NCBI GenBank assembly: GCA_003116975.1
Contig: BGKB01000028.1
Location: 310,001 to 374,000 of the forward strand
From: Aurantiochytrium sp. KH105
Lineage: Eukaryota > Sar > Bigyra > Thraustochytrida > Thraustochytriidae
Length of the DNA: 64,000 nt
Reading direction: 5' to 3'
The notes beneath the pieces are model-generated. The model worked only from the letters and a program-made list of their open reading frames with translations, was not told the origin of the DNA and did no database searches. How positions within the stretch are numbered: the first letter of the stretch is position 1; each line of letters starts with the position of its first letter. This document shows, piece after piece, positions 31,661-42,646 of this stretch. The position numbers and the translations under genes were made by a program.

Positions 31661-32042
31661 CTCGCCCGCGCGCTTTCTCAACGCCGCCGGCCTTCGCGCG
31701 CTCGCGCGCAGCTCACGCGCGCCTCCGGCCCCTCGCTTCTCCCTCGCGCGCCCGCCTCCTCGCCGTCGCCGTCGCCGTCGCTATCGGCCGCGACGGAAGG
31801 ATGGATGGATGGATGGATATGCAAGGATGGATGCATGGCGATGCATGGATGCATGGATGGTGGATATTCATCGCCTGTGGCGGCGGCCTTCCTCGGCCAT
31901 CGCTCCACCGCCTGCAGGGCCCGGCCCGCGTCGCGGCGCCGTCTCCGTCTTCGCCGGGCCTCCTCGCCCGCGTCTGCGCCTGCCAGCTGCTGCGAGCCTC
32001 CTGCTCTGTCTGTCTGCCTGTCTGCGCCGCGAGGCAGAGAAG

Positions 32043-32081
<39 letters not shown>

Positions 32082-32271
32082 CGCTCTCAGGCCGGCGCCG
32101 CGGACCGGGCCCGGAACGTTTCCGGACCTAGAGCAGAACGGACGCGGAACCGATGCCAGAGGAGGGGGAGCGGCGGAGCAGAGCAGAGCAGAGCAGAGCA
32201 GAGCAGAGCAGAGCAGGAACTCGGATTGCGCGGGCGCAAGAAGATCGGGCGGCGGGCGCGAGGGCAGCGCC
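31661..32271. other. Divergent promoter region, FIBP / F-box-ankyrin genes
   Basis: About 610 bases between two divergent starts. It holds GGATG repeats (about 31798-31862), a GAAA microsatellite (32043-32081) and a GAGCA pentamer array (about 32172-32216). The upstream part of the plus-strand frame through here translates to simple repeats and is not taken as coding. Confidence 0.55.
32172..32216 (+). repeat. (GAGCA)n pentanucleotide repeat
   Basis: About eight tandem GAGCA units lie about 55 bases before the chosen start of the F-box/ankyrin gene; a GAAA array (32043-32081) precedes them. Confidence 0.85.
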
Positions 32272-34461
32272 ATGGGCGCCGCGGGCGCCGAGACCCGGCG
32301 AGGGCCGCGGCCGGCGGCGAGGAGGACGCCGCGGGGCTTTGCGACGGCGGAGGGAGCTTCGCGCGAGGCGACGGCGACCTCGACGACCTCGACGCCATCG
32401 ACCTCGACCTCGACGCCGTCGACCGTGAGCTCGACGCGGACGACGGAGACGAGGTCGACGACGAACAGGAGGAGGAGATCGCGGAGGAAAACACAGGGAA
32501 GGGCGAAGGGAGAGACACCGACCGAAGAGCGTGGTCTCGAAGAGGGGAAGGAAAGATGCGCATCCGCGGCGGGCAGCAGCAGCAGCAGCAATAGGAGCAG
32601 GAGGAAGAAGGGGACGCGCTCCGAAGCCCACGCTAAGCCAGCCACCAAGCGCGACATGCAAGAACCCGCCGCAACGTCGCACGTTGCGGCGAACAAACGT
32701 GGCTCGAGACGCAGGCAACAACGTAACCGCAGTGGCAAGAGTCGCTCTGTCACCTCTGTGGAGAAGAACGGGCAGCGACATGGCGGCGATAGCAGCCGGA
32801 AGGAGCGTCCTGCTGGGATGCTTCAGGTCCTGCCCGATTTGATCCTATCTCGCATCTCATCCTTTCTTGGAGAGATGCACGAGCTCAAGGCTTTTCGGGC
32901 TTCGTGTAAACCTGCTTTGGACGCTGTGCGAAGTAACGATGATGCGGCGCTAATTCTTCGTGGCCGGCATTCGGAGCAGCAGTGGAGGATGTTTGACGTG
33001 GCGTGCTTTGGAAGTCAGCTACATTTCTTATCAATCCAATACTGTAACATCACCCCAGATGCCCTTGAGGCGATTTTAGAGAGGCATGCCGCAACGCTCG
33101 AGTTTGTGCAGTGCAACAAACTCTATGCGGCACATTTTTCAGAGGCTTTGCTCGCCCAACCAGAACGGTACCCGGCTCTTCGTGCGTTCGGCAATTGCGG
33201 TCTTTTGGGTGCGCACAAGAGTAGCGACGCCACAAACCAGGCCATCTTACGTGCCTGGCAGGCCGTTCCCAATGGCCCCGCCGCATTCGGCGCACTCCAA
33301 GCGGTAGCTCTCACCAATATGCGTCTTCAAGCCCCACTCGTCGTGGCGCTCATGTCGTGCGGAAATCTCGAGGAGTTACACTTGGCCGGGAGTTTCTTGG
33401 TGGACTGGGACCAGGTCGCCTCCGTTGAGGGCGCTCCTCCGGCGCGTACCCGTTTGCGTGCTCTGGAAGCCACCTTTGTCGAGCAAAGTGATATTGATGC
33501 CCTCCTGGCTCGAGTAGAACCCAAGCCCGCGATTGTGAACTACATCAAGACATCCACTGTGCCGCACGCCTGGGGTACAGGCGCTGGCCGCATTTGCGCG
33601 CGAAGTAGCTTGGTGGCGCGCAACAAGGACGGCCGGAGTGCACTGCATGTCATTTCCAGCAACTTGTGCGCAGGGGCAGACATTGAAAACGAGTGCGCCA
33701 CACTCATTCGGCTCGGGGCCGACTTCCTGCAACGCGACCACAAGTCTCGAACCGCTCTGCACGTGGCTTGCTTGTATCACCAACCTGCTTTGCTGCGCGC
33801 TGTGTGGAATGCGAGTGCCGACGGGCCCATGCAGATCTTAGAAGCCATGAAATTGAGGACCATCGTGGGAGAGTCCCCTCTTTACGTGGCTGCGCTCAAG
33901 GGGTTTGACGATTGCGTTGAGATCATGTGCGATGCTGTCAAGCGCCACATTGAAGCTGCGCCCCAGGCCGAGCGCGACGAGGTGCGCTCGTCGCTGTTGC
34001 ACAAGCTTGTTAACGCAGATCTTTGGACGCCGCTCCATGGCGCGGCGATAGGAGGCCACTTGCGTTGCGCTGACTTGCTCCTCGAGATTGGCTTTCACCC
34101 CCAGATGCGCACCAAGGACAGCGAGACTTCACTGCACGCTGCATGCTTCGCGGGCCATCTCGACATGCTCAACAAGCTTCTTGCTCATGGTGGAAGCTTG
34201 GACGCTGCCGCAGAGATTGTAGCTGTCCGTGCGAACCAGGGACAATGCGCCGACTTTGTACGTCGCGTACTTCGAGAATCTGGCCACGCCAGCGCTGTGG
34301 GCGATCGTCCTCGTCGCAAGCCCAAAGCTGCGCGCGGTGGTGCACGACGACAGACGAGGCAAGCACCTGCAGGAAAGAAGAACAAGGGAGCTACTGCCCA
34401 GAAGAACCACGCAGGACGTGGAACTTCTGTCGCACTTCCGTCCGGCGAGCCCTCGACATAA
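32272..34461 (+). CDS. F-box protein with leucine-rich and ankyrin repeats
   Basis: 729 residues if started at the ATG at 32272 (GCCATGGG, best context, MGAAGAETRR); an ATG at 32656 would give 601 residues and keeps all domains, so the start is uncertain. The first 180 residues are Thr/Ser/Arg-rich and basic. An F-box follows (about 183-222: LPDLILSRISSFLGEMHELK), then a region with LRR-like spacing (about 240-400), then ankyrin repeats (about 444-645), with helix-turn words such as DGRSALHVI, KSRTALHVACLYHQPALL, WTPLHGAAIGGHLRCADLLL and ETSLHAACFAGHLDMLNKLL. The tail is Arg/Lys/Ala-rich. F-box proteins bring substrates to SCF ubiquitin ligases; here the ankyrin and LRR parts would bind the substrate (inference). 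Confidence 0.75.
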   Translation: MGAAGAETRRGPRPAARRTPRGFATAEGASREATATSTTSTPSTSTSTPSTVSSTRTTETRSTTNRRRRSRRKTQGRAKGETPTEERGLEEGKERCASAAGSSSSSNRSRRKKGTRSEAHAKPATKRDMQEPAATSHVAANKRGSRRRQQRNRSGKSRSVTSVEKNGQRHGGDSSRKERPAGMLQVLPDLILSRISSFLGEMHELKAFRASCKPALDAVRSNDDAALILRGRHSEQQWRMFDVACFGSQLHFLSIQYCNITPDALEAILERHAATLEFVQCNKLYAAHFSEALLAQPERYPALRAFGNCGLLGAHKSSDATNQAILRAWQAVPNGPAAFGALQAVALTNMRLQAPLVVALMSCGNLEELHLAGSFLVDWDQVASVEGAPPARTRLRALEATFVEQSDIDALLARVEPKPAIVNYIKTSTVPHAWGTGAGRICARSSLVARNKDGRSALHVISSNLCAGADIENECATLIRLGADFLQRDHKSRTALHVACLYHQPALLRAVWNASADGPMQILEAMKLRTIVGESPLYVAALKGFDDCVEIMCDAVKRHIEAAPQAERDEVRSSLLHKLVNADLWTPLHGAAIGGHLRCADLLLEIGFHPQMRTKDSETSLHAACFAGHLDMLNKLLAHGGSLDAAAEIVAVRANQGQCADFVRRVLRESGHASAVGDRPRRKPKAARGGARRQTRQAPAGKKNKGATAQKNHAGRGTSVALPSGEPST

Positions 34462-35455
34462 TATTAGGTATCCACATCATCTCGTCAAGTGTATGATGTC
34501 TAAGCAGTGATTTAGTCTTCTTTGATGCTGCGTCGAGTTTCCCCTGAATATTCGCTTGGAATTTTGGTTTCAAGACCTTGTCGAGTGCGTCGTTCTTATG
34601 GACTCTAACAATTATCATTTGCTTGGCAAGGACCTTGTGTATGATGTGTGAAGAGGTTCTTGGTGCAAGCAAGTTCGTCTGTCAACGGTTCATGTGTGAA
34701 AAGGCATGTCATTGGCCATTGTTCAAGGTATAATCAAGCAAAAACGGCCAGACCTCGGATCTTGCCAAGTTCCCCGCCAACAAATGATTTCTTTTAATTC
34801 TGTTTCTCCTACCATACCAAACTTATTTTCCGCAATCATCTTTGCTTTCACTGTCGTCTCTCAGTCAAAGACTTACGCGCTGAGTTTCTCAAGTCTGCCT
34901 TTTTCGGGGGCCAGTGCCTCCATGCATGCCAGCAGTGCCAACACATTATACAGTTGAAAAAGAGAGAAAGTGCGCAACTCATTTTTATGGTGCCTGTGGT
35001 GGGCCGGCCGTTCGTGCCTTCGCGACGGCGGCGACGATCAGACCTCGAAGCCTCGGGAGCGAACGGCGCTCGGCTTCGCGCGCGCGGTGCGCAGGATGGC
35101 AAGGGAGCCCCGCACGTAGACTGCGCCGCCGCATCTCTGCCCACCCGCCGGCACGTCCGTCCTCGCGCTTGCACAAGGAGTTTGTGACGAGGAGGAGATT
35201 TTGTCGGCCCCCGTCTGCTCGCTCGCGACGTTCGCATACGCCAACGTGCGGAGTTGCGACGGTTTAAGCGTGGCTCGTGAGCACCTCATCCTCTTCAGGG
35301 AAGGAATACGAGAGCTTGCGAGCGTCAAGCCGTTTCGTAGAGACCCAGCCAGCGAACCAGCCAGCTAGCTAGCTAGCTAGCTAGCTAGCTAGCTAGCAAC
35401 TTCGCAAGCAAGCCAGCGACCCAGCCAACCAGACAGACAAGCCAGCCAGCGAGCC
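34462..35455. other. Intergenic between F-box/ankyrin and SMG7-like genes
   Basis: About 1 kb. No gene is supported. A (CTAG)n array (35363-35397) lies 60 bases before the next start codon. Confidence 0.55.
35363..35397 (+). repeat. (GCTA)n tetranucleotide repeat
   Basis: About eight GCTA units lie in the probable leader of the SMG7-like gene. Shorter copies of the same self-complementary repeat occur at about 53060-53082. Confidence 0.85.
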
Positions 35456-38083
35456 ATGGACCGGACCCTGGCGCTGGGCCTCGAGCATGTTGATCGCCTG
35501 CGCAAGCTGTACCGAGGTAAACCCCGCGACACAGCCGCGATAGAGCGTGTCGCTAAAGATGCACGTTCGCGACTCGAAGAAGTCATTTTGGACGATCCGC
35601 ATCTCGCCGCGCGTCGTGAGGTCGAGGATCAGCTATGGAGATACTGCTACTACAAACGCATCGAAGAATTTCGGAAAAACCTCGCACAAGCGGGGCGGCC
35701 CTCGCAAGCCTCTGATGCGCGTGAAGCAGCACAGCGCCAGCGCGCGCTGCGTGGCGACTTTCTGCACTTTCTAGACGTTGCGCAGAGTCAGTATTCAGCC
35801 TTTCTTGATCGACTCGAGGAGAAGCGCGAGTCGACGTCGTCTGATGAGGCGCGCAAGACCCTCTATGCAACTTCAATTCATCGGTGCCATCTTTTCTCGG
35901 GAGACCTGGCCCGCTACCGGGAGCTCAATGACACTTCGCGAGACAAGAAGTCCTTTGATGCGGCCTCGCGTCACTACCGTCAAGCCCTCAAGGCCTATCC
36001 CCACAAAGGAAACCCGCACAACCAGCTTGCAGTTCTTGCACAGTACCGTAACGCAATGGTCATTGCCTTGTTTCGCTATGTCATGGCCTTGAGTGTGGCA
36101 GAGCCATTTGAGACCGCACGAACCAACTTGGGCATGCTCTACGACGCGGTTTTGCGGGACGTCCGAAAGAGAAACCTTCTCTCACAAACGCCGCTTCCAG
36201 CGAACGCACCCATCACCGGATCCCAGCGCGCAGGTCTCTTGCGTGATTTTTCCTTTCGCTTTGTCCTCGTACATGGCATGATTGCTGGCCGCCTCAAACT
36301 TAAGCCTGAAGAGAACACAAGCTTGCGCACACTCGTGGCCCGCGTGGTCGACGAACTTGCCCTCCTCGTGCGCAAGTCGGCGTTGAACATTGAGATGCGA
36401 TTGGGTCTCGTTGTAGCATGCATTTCGCTCATTCTCGACGCGCGCAAGAGTCGGGCAGACTTGCGAGCTGCAGAAGCCCTCGCCTTTGCTGTAATTTCCA
36501 CTTTTGCAAAGCATCTCGCGGATGCGAGCTCACTCGCGGCTTCGAGTGCGACGCCTGGGGAAGCTCTTGCCGCCGTTTCCGTCTTTCTCGAATGGCTTCG
36601 CGCAGATGCAGCAGCAGCAACCAGCACTCAAGGTACAAGTATTCAGGTCGACCGAGAGGCGGCGGGCCCATTGTGGTCCTCACTGGCGACGCTCTGGCCA
36701 TCTCTCGTGAGCGCAGCCCAAAAATCTACTTCCGATGGCGCATCTTTGCAAGACGCAAACGACTTTGTGCTTTTGTGGGAGGATCTTGAGCTCGAGGCGT
36801 TTGTCCCTCTGCAGAACAGTCGCGGCCAGAAAACCGTACAAGCCCTTGCCGGACGAGTCGAACCAGCATCCCAAGGCATTCACCGTGAAAAGGCCGCAAC
36901 AGAACGGGCCCGGCGCGTTTGCATGATTTGCGATTGGATGGCGCGCGATCCTCGGCGAAGTCACGTCTTGCCTTTCGATGCTCGCATGCCTGACACGGCT
37001 AAGAGAAGCGATAGTGCCTCCGCCGTCTCATCTGCGGCAAGCATCTTGGATGAGCCAAGCAACTCCGAGCGTACACTTTCGCAGGGGGGTCCAGCTTCCG
37101 CCTCATCGTCCACGCGTCATTCGGCTTCCTTGGCTGAAGCTGGCTGGTCTGTGTCGCAAGCTCATGCGTCGCCTCGTGCTCGTACCGGAGACGAACCAGG
37201 GTCATCACACGATGACGACAACGAGGACATTATTATGCTCGTGCCCGGGGCTTTGACGGCTTCGAGCACGGCGTCTGCTCATCGATCATCTAATAGCTCA
37301 TCCTCGACGCGGCCACCAGAAGCTGCATCAGCGGTGACGTCGTCAGGTGCGCAACAGTCGCGGCAGTCTCCAGCCCTCGCGGACAATGCTGGGGCTGGCC
37401 TTGATGCGAGCAGGCTTGTCTTCCATCTTGCAGATGACTCGCACATTTCCGAAGGTGGCGATCATCTCAACGCTTCATTTCGTGCACCCGCGCTTAATCC
37501 GGGGTCTGCATTTTTCACAGAGTCTGCATCATCGGCAGTGTCGCTTCCTCCTTCGACTTCAGCGTCTTCGACACTTGCCACCGGATTCCCGGGCGCCCTT
37601 GCTCCACCGACGGTCTTTGGATCAAGCTCGGGCTCGAACACGCATTTGCTTCCTCACCACGACCAACAAGGGCACCATCAGCAGAACCAGCAGAACCACC
37701 ACCAGCAGCAAGAACAGCAGCAGCTGCAGCAACATCAACAGCAGGAATCGATTCTACAAACAGTAGGCTCGCATGGCGCGGCCGATGGCTGGCAGCGGCC
37801 ACCGGGCATGGACTTTGTGTCCAAATCTTCGGCGAGCGGCTCAGGCGGACCCTTGCTTTCGCCATCAGACCTCCTCCCCTCGCTTCCTTTTCTCCCTCCA
37901 ATGGACAAGGCAAGGAATGTGCATGCCAATGACAGTAGCAGCAGCAAAAACAGAAGCAGCAACGAGGATAATACGAATACTAGCTTGCACCAGGCACGCA
38001 GCGCGCAAGACGCTGCTGCGGGACGCCTCGACTTCATGTCCGCCCGCCCGCCACCTGGATTCGTGCAAAACAGTGGAAATTAG
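35456..38083 (+). CDS. EST1/SMG5-7-like protein (14-3-3-like domain)
   Basis: 875 residues. The first 300 or so residues are helical and match the EST1/SMG7 14-3-3-like plus TPR region: a YRELN-type helix before the repeats, the signature KGNPHNQLAVLAQY (about 183-196), and RYVMALSVAEPFETARTNL (about 206-224). The helical-hairpin region seems to continue to about residue 520. The C-terminal 350 residues are disordered, Ser/Thr/Asp-rich then His/Gln-rich (about 735-760). Family members bind phosphorylated UPF1 in nonsense-mediated mRNA decay, or telomerase RNA (EST1). The PIN nuclease domain of SMG5/SMG6 is not seen, so SMG7-like is the best guess. The gene is convergent with the SNF1-like kinase, with only 145 bases between stops. 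Confidence 0.8.
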   Translation: MDRTLALGLEHVDRLRKLYRGKPRDTAAIERVAKDARSRLEEVILDDPHLAARREVEDQLWRYCYYKRIEEFRKNLAQAGRPSQASDAREAAQRQRALRGDFLHFLDVAQSQYSAFLDRLEEKRESTSSDEARKTLYATSIHRCHLFSGDLARYRELNDTSRDKKSFDAASRHYRQALKAYPHKGNPHNQLAVLAQYRNAMVIALFRYVMALSVAEPFETARTNLGMLYDAVLRDVRKRNLLSQTPLPANAPITGSQRAGLLRDFSFRFVLVHGMIAGRLKLKPEENTSLRTLVARVVDELALLVRKSALNIEMRLGLVVACISLILDARKSRADLRAAEALAFAVISTFAKHLADASSLAASSATPGEALAAVSVFLEWLRADAAAATSTQGTSIQVDREAAGPLWSSLATLWPSLVSAAQKSTSDGASLQDANDFVLLWEDLELEAFVPLQNSRGQKTVQALAGRVEPASQGIHREKAATERARRVCMICDWMARDPRRSHVLPFDARMPDTAKRSDSASAVSSAASILDEPSNSERTLSQGGPASASSSTRHSASLAEAGWSVSQAHASPRARTGDEPGSSHDDDNEDIIMLVPGALTASSTASAHRSSNSSSSTRPPEAASAVTSSGAQQSRQSPALADNAGAGLDASRLVFHLADDSHISEGGDHLNASFRAPALNPGSAFFTESASSAVSLPPSTSASSTLATGFPGALAPPTVFGSSSGSNTHLLPHHDQQGHHQQNQQNHHQQQEQQQLQQHQQQESILQTVGSHGAADGWQRPPGMDFVSKSSASGSGGPLLSPSDLLPSLPFLPPMDKARNVHANDSSSSKNRSSNEDNTNTSLHQARSAQDAAAGRLDFMSARPPPGFVQNSGN

Positions 38084-38228
38084 GATAAATCTTTAGTCTG
38101 TGATAAGATGGGTAGTTCTTCAAAGGTGGGACGACGTTTTCGCTCTCCCAGACTCGCGAGAAGACAAAAAGCCACATGGGTGTGCATCAAACTCTGCTCG
38201 TTTCAATTTTGTTGGTTGTCTCGTCATT

Positions 38229-40700
38229 TCACTGAGGCGGGCTAACGGGCGTAAGTTTCAAAGCTGGGCGCCCATTTTTGCTCGTGGAAGTGGTCTGGCC
38301 TTCGGGTTTCTTTGGCGGCTCAGGTTTCAATTTTGTCTTTCGAAGCATCGAAGTGAGCTTGCTCTCGTCCAGTGCAGACACAGAGGTGGGGTCGCGAGCA
38401 GGGGGATCGTCCTTGCTCGAGGTGGACGACTCTGGCGAAGCACAACAAGGAGCACTTTTGTCGTTCACATTCACGACGCGCCTCGACGCCTGCATCTGTT
38501 GGGAATCTGTCGAGGCCTCCGAGTCGGGAGAGTTTGACGGGCGGGATGTAGGTGAGCTTCCAGTTCTTCCTGGAGGCATCACAACTGGCAAAAGAGAAGA
38601 AGCCTCACTATCACCTGTATCCACAGAAGACGCTGCCAAAGATATCATCCCGGCCTGCTTTTGCTGCATATGATCAAGCTGCTTTTGCTGCAAATGCTGC
38701 AGGTGGCGCAGTTGCTGTTGCTGCTGCTGCTGCAGCATCAGGGCTTGCTGGTGCGCAAATGCGGGTCCAAGCGAGGCGCGGCGCTCCGAAGAAGCAAAGG
38801 CGAGCGCTAAGTGGGCGTCTGGCATTGCCTCGCTCGGGGTCGCGATCGTTGCTCGTCGCTGTGGTGCATCTGGAGTGGTCGTTTTATTTTTGGGGCGGCT
38901 TTTCTGCAACGGCGGATGATCACCGTTGTTGCGCGAGAGGCCGGGTGAAGGTTCCGCGTTGGATCCTACGGCCGACCGTGAACCATCTTCCTGCGCCTTT
39001 AGTTCCTCCTCCTGCAGCTGCGATGCTTCCTTCCCATTATGCTGGGATGAAGCTGTGTCGCTCGGTTGCCCAGGGCCCGTAGGGAAGGACCGCATGCGTC
39101 GCGGCTTGAGCTGAACGCCTCGTTGCTCGAGCCGACGAAAGCGCTCCGTGACCAAAAAGTACGAGGCCGTTGCAGAGTTGTGCTTTTGTCGCAGAATACT
39201 TTCGCAGATATAGTTACGGTCGAGCCCATAACCAATGAGTTCGTTCATGATTCGCTCATCCACCTCAACCGTTCCGTCCGTTGGGTCCTGCTCTTCCTCC
39301 AAGGATTGCAGGCTCATAAAGGATCGAAAAGACTGGTTGTCGCGCATGCGCGAGAGGCCCATGTGTCGCCGCATCCACAGGTGTTTGCGAATACCTTCAA
39401 TAGTAATACGTTTCTTTGGTTGCACCTCGAGAATTTTGGACAAAAGGTCCTTTACCTCTGCAGAAATGTGCGAAGGACACTTGTAGTTGGCGTGAAGAAT
39501 TTTACGGTACAGCTTGGGCGTGTCGTTGTCTTCAAAGGGAAGATAACCAGCCACGAGCGCAAAGAGAACGACTCCAAGACTCCAGATGTCGGACTTGGTG
39601 CCGTCATACTTTTTCCCCGCGATCATTTCTGGGGCTGCGTAGCAAGGCGAGCCGCACGCCGTACCGAGGAGCTTGCTTCCTTCGTTCGTGTTGCTCAGAC
39701 CAAAGTCGGCAACCTTAATGAGGAAGGAACCGTCATTGTGTCTCTGCAAGAGCAAGTTCTCAGGCTTGAGATCCCGGTGAATGACATTGTGCTCATGAAG
39801 GTATTGCACGCCGTCGAGGACCTGAGAAAAGATCTCGCAGGCTTCTTGCTCCGTGAGTCGGTGCTTCTCCACAATATAGTCAAAGAGCTCGCCGCCGTTG
39901 AGGAACTCCATCATGAGGAAGATTTGCTTGGGCGTGTCGATGACTTCGAGAAGGCGCAGGCAATTTCCGTGTCTCGTCTTTTTCAGAATTTTGATCTCGC
40001 GCGTCACTCGCGTCAGGTCTCCCTCGGTGCGAATTTTGCTTTTCTCCAAAACTTTGACAGCCACGGTCTCGCCTGTCAGTGTGTGCATGCCGCGTCGTAC
40101 CTTTCCAAAGGTGCCCTCGCCAAGCGTCTCGCCAATGATATAGTGCCCAATTGTGCGGTTCTCGCGTTTCTTTGCCTTTTGCTTGGCCGCGGAGGCGCTT
40201 GCAAGAGCTTTCATTGCCCCTTTTTCTGTCATGGCGGGCGACCCAGGCACAGAAATCGAGTTCTGAGTTCGTGGTTGCGCAGCTGCGACTCTAGGTACGG
40301 CCGTCGTTGCTGCAGCAGCCACGGCAGAAGCCGCCACGGAAGCAGCTGCGGATGCGGCCGCTGCTGCGATCGAGGAAGTTGGCGCTTTCGCTGCACCTTT
40401 GACTCCTGCTGCGCTTGACTTTCGGTTTTTGGACATGAGCGGAAGTAGTGCTGGCATTCGACGAGGTTGTTGCGCTGGTGACTCAGAAGAAGTCGCTGCT
40501 GCCCCCGCCGTCGCTACCAAGTTTCGGCGTTGGGAAACTTCTGCATTCCTAGTTTGGGCATTCTCTTTGCTCGTAGCTTGCTGCGACGGGTGCTGTGTGG
40601 ATTCTTCTAGAATTCGACTGGCTTTGGCATATGCACTTTGGTCTGTCCTTCGTGCCGTTTGAGGAGGCCTCGGCATGCCGGGTCTCTGAACGAGACGCAT
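38229..40700 (-). CDS. SNF1/AMPK-related protein kinase (CAMKL)
   Basis: 823 residues. An Ala/Ser-rich N-terminal 180 residues is followed by a canonical Ser/Thr kinase domain (about 183-447): GEGTFGKV loop, K216 in VAVKVLEK, HRDLKPENLL, DFGLSN, and an activation loop LGTACGSPCYAAPEM whose Thr347 matches the LKB1-type activation-loop Thr of AMPK. Immediately behind lies a UBA-like helical segment (about 470-527: VDERIMNELIGYGLDRNYI) as in AMPK-related kinases. The remaining 300 residues are Gln/Ser-rich and disordered; a KA1 or beta-binding domain is not evident. Members sense energy state or set polarity; whether this is the SNF1 orthologue or a SIK/BRSK/NUAK-type relative cannot be decided by eye. 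Confidence 0.9.
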   Translation of the reverse strand: MRLVQRPGMPRPPQTARRTDQSAYAKASRILEESTQHPSQQATSKENAQTRNAEVSQRRNLVATAGAAATSSESPAQQPRRMPALLPLMSKNRKSSAAGVKGAAKAPTSSIAAAAASAAASVAASAVAAAATTAVPRVAAAQPRTQNSISVPGSPAMTEKGAMKALASASAAKQKAKKRENRTIGHYIIGETLGEGTFGKVRRGMHTLTGETVAVKVLEKSKIRTEGDLTRVTREIKILKKTRHGNCLRLLEVIDTPKQIFLMMEFLNGGELFDYIVEKHRLTEQEACEIFSQVLDGVQYLHEHNVIHRDLKPENLLLQRHNDGSFLIKVADFGLSNTNEGSKLLGTACGSPCYAAPEMIAGKKYDGTKSDIWSLGVVLFALVAGYLPFEDNDTPKLYRKILHANYKCPSHISAEVKDLLSKILEVQPKKRITIEGIRKHLWMRRHMGLSRMRDNQSFRSFMSLQSLEEEQDPTDGTVEVDERIMNELIGYGLDRNYICESILRQKHNSATASYFLVTERFRRLEQRGVQLKPRRMRSFPTGPGQPSDTASSQHNGKEASQLQEEELKAQEDGSRSAVGSNAEPSPGLSRNNGDHPPLQKSRPKNKTTTPDAPQRRATIATPSEAMPDAHLALAFASSERRASLGPAFAHQQALMLQQQQQQQLRHLQHLQQKQLDHMQQKQAGMISLAASSVDTGDSEASSLLPVVMPPGRTGSSPTSRPSNSPDSEASTDSQQMQASRRVVNVNDKSAPCCASPESSTSSKDDPPARDPTSVSALDESKLTSMLRKTKLKPEPPKKPEGQTTSTSKNGRPALKLTPVSPPQ

Positions 40701-41357
40701 GATGTCCTCGCGTCGCGTGGCTCAACTACGGCTACAATGCTCCGCGGTACGATCGAACTTTTTGCAAATTACCTGTTGCGTGAGTGATTGCGGATCTGGC
40801 CAGAGAAAAGACAGCGTCGCGAAATTTTCGCTGTGAAGAGAGTGCCGGTTCAGCGTTGGCACAAAGCGCTGCGCGCTGTTCGCTACAACGAACACGTCGT
40901 CAATTGATCGATGCACCAGAATACCGAAACCCAGTCAGTTTGCTCACGGTTTGCGCGCAACTTCACGGTCAGGCTCAGGCCTCTGCAAGTTACTGTCGCT
41001 GTGGCGTTCTTTCTTTTTTCTTGCTGGGCGGCCGGCCGGCCGGCCGGATGGACGAGCAAGGCTCGCTTCTTGCCCCGCTGCACGTTTCGTCAAATGCTCG
41101 CTTGCAAGTCCTTCTGCCCGAATCAGCAAGCAACAATGCCCCACCCGCACTCTGCGCCGCGCAGCTCGCGCCTCACTTGCGTATTCGCGTGCGCGTGAGC
41201 AAAGGTATTGCACAGCCAGCCTTCTCCACGTCTCTCCGTCCGCGCCAAGTGAGTGCGATCACCGCTGACTTTTTGTCAACTTTGTTCTTAAACACCGATG
41301 TTCTAGTGATGGCTGATGTCTGTCTAACCTTTTTGCGAATACTCGCCTGTTGTGGAT

Positions 41358-41390
<33 letters not shown>

Positions 41391-41823
41391 TTTAGCAGAA
41401 TGACTCGCGCTTACGAAGCCGTTCGCCTCTTGTTGACGACAGGCTCGATCGACTACGCTGTGCGAGTTACTCGAGTTGAGCCGGTACGGCTTTGCTTGCG
41501 AGGGAGCAAGCTTTTTAGATTCGGCCGCCACGTTGTCCTCTCGTTCCGCAGATTTTCCTTTTCCCCTCCCTCCTCAACGCTCTCCTGCTCTCGCGCTCTC
41601 GCGCTCTCGCTCTCGGCCCCTCTCCGTGTCCCCGTCTCTTATCCTCGCGCGATTCTGGATTTTCTTATCCCAGGTCGACTCGGTCGCTCTGCAGCTCCGA
41701 TGCCGCGCGCTCTCAACCTTTGCGCTGCCCGCTCCGCACGGACCGACTTGTTCACCTCCGTTGCGAGCAAGCGGTGTCTCCGCAGCGAGTGGTCGGGCCA
41801 CTCGCTCTCGGCAGCGAGCGCTC

Positions 41824-41887
41824 TCAACTCAACTCAACTCAACTCAACTCAACTCAACTCAACTCGCTGCCAGCTCAACTCAACTCA
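41824..41887 (+). repeat. (CAACT)n pentanucleotide repeat
   Basis: Tandem CAACT units, interrupted once by CGCTGCCAG, lie between the SNF1-like and RNase-kappa-like genes. It is a simple satellite. Confidence 0.85.
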
Positions 41888-42603
41888 CTGGCCGGCACCA
41901 CCTACACATGCGTGCATTTATACTGCTTGCGTGCAAGCAAAAATGCACAATGTATGCGTATCTCAAGCCAGCCGAGCGGTCGATCGTTCGTTCGTTCGTT
42001 CGTTCGTTCGTTCGACCGATCGATCGCTCGGCCGCTTGCTTGGCCGCGACGGTCCTTCCCTCGCTCATTCTTTCCCTCTTTCAACGTCGCCACCCTGTCC
42101 CGTGCCCGACGGTCAAATATACCGCAGCCTAGAAATCGATCCGTTCACCGGATATCTTCCGCCTCGATTTTGCGTTCTGCGTACGTCGCGCCGCGACCGC
42201 GCTCTTTCCGCCCTTCCATCTCCCTCTCCGCTCGCGTCTATAGGCCTCTTTCCACTCCACTCACATCTCCACTGCGACAACCATTCACCAGTGAAAACTC
42301 CCCTATACAATCGAGCTTCCACTGCTACTCTCTCCACTGCCTCTCCACACAAGCTGACCACTGCCACCTTTCCCCCCCCCAGCGAGCACCATAAGATACT
42401 CTCCTACCCCCCGATCCATCTTATGACGCACGCTCGCGCCTCCGCTGCAGGGGGCTTCCGCAGAGTCTCGTAACCGGCCTATCTTTACTTAGGCCTGTAA
42501 TCCCGCTTCCAGGATACTGCAGCGCCGCGCCCCGGGACATGACTCGGCTGGCCGGTGCGAGAGCGCGCAACGCATTTGCACTTGCGCTGCCCCGCCCTGC
42601 ACT

Positions 42604-42646
42604 GCCGATAGCGCACTTGCCGCGCGCCGCGCAAGTCGGCTATCCC
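42604..42646 (+). promoter_or_regulatory. Inverted pair of CAAGT(S)GG-TAT elements upstream of RNase-kappa-like gene
   Basis: GCCGATAGCGCACTTGC (42604-42620; minus-strand core GCAAGTGCGCTATCGGC) is followed at once by GCGCAAGTCGGCTATCC (42629-42645, plus strand). More CACTTGC words lie at about 42579 and 42735. The pair is about 550 bases before the ATG at 43200. It matches clusters before both p300/CBP genes and before the EXOSC10-like gene. A promoter role is inference. Confidence 0.45.

Noticed and set aside
40784-42473. Long plus-strand open frames between the SNF1-like and RNase-kappa-like genes
   Set aside because: They run through CT, CAACT and GTTC satellites and have no recognisable protein similarity.
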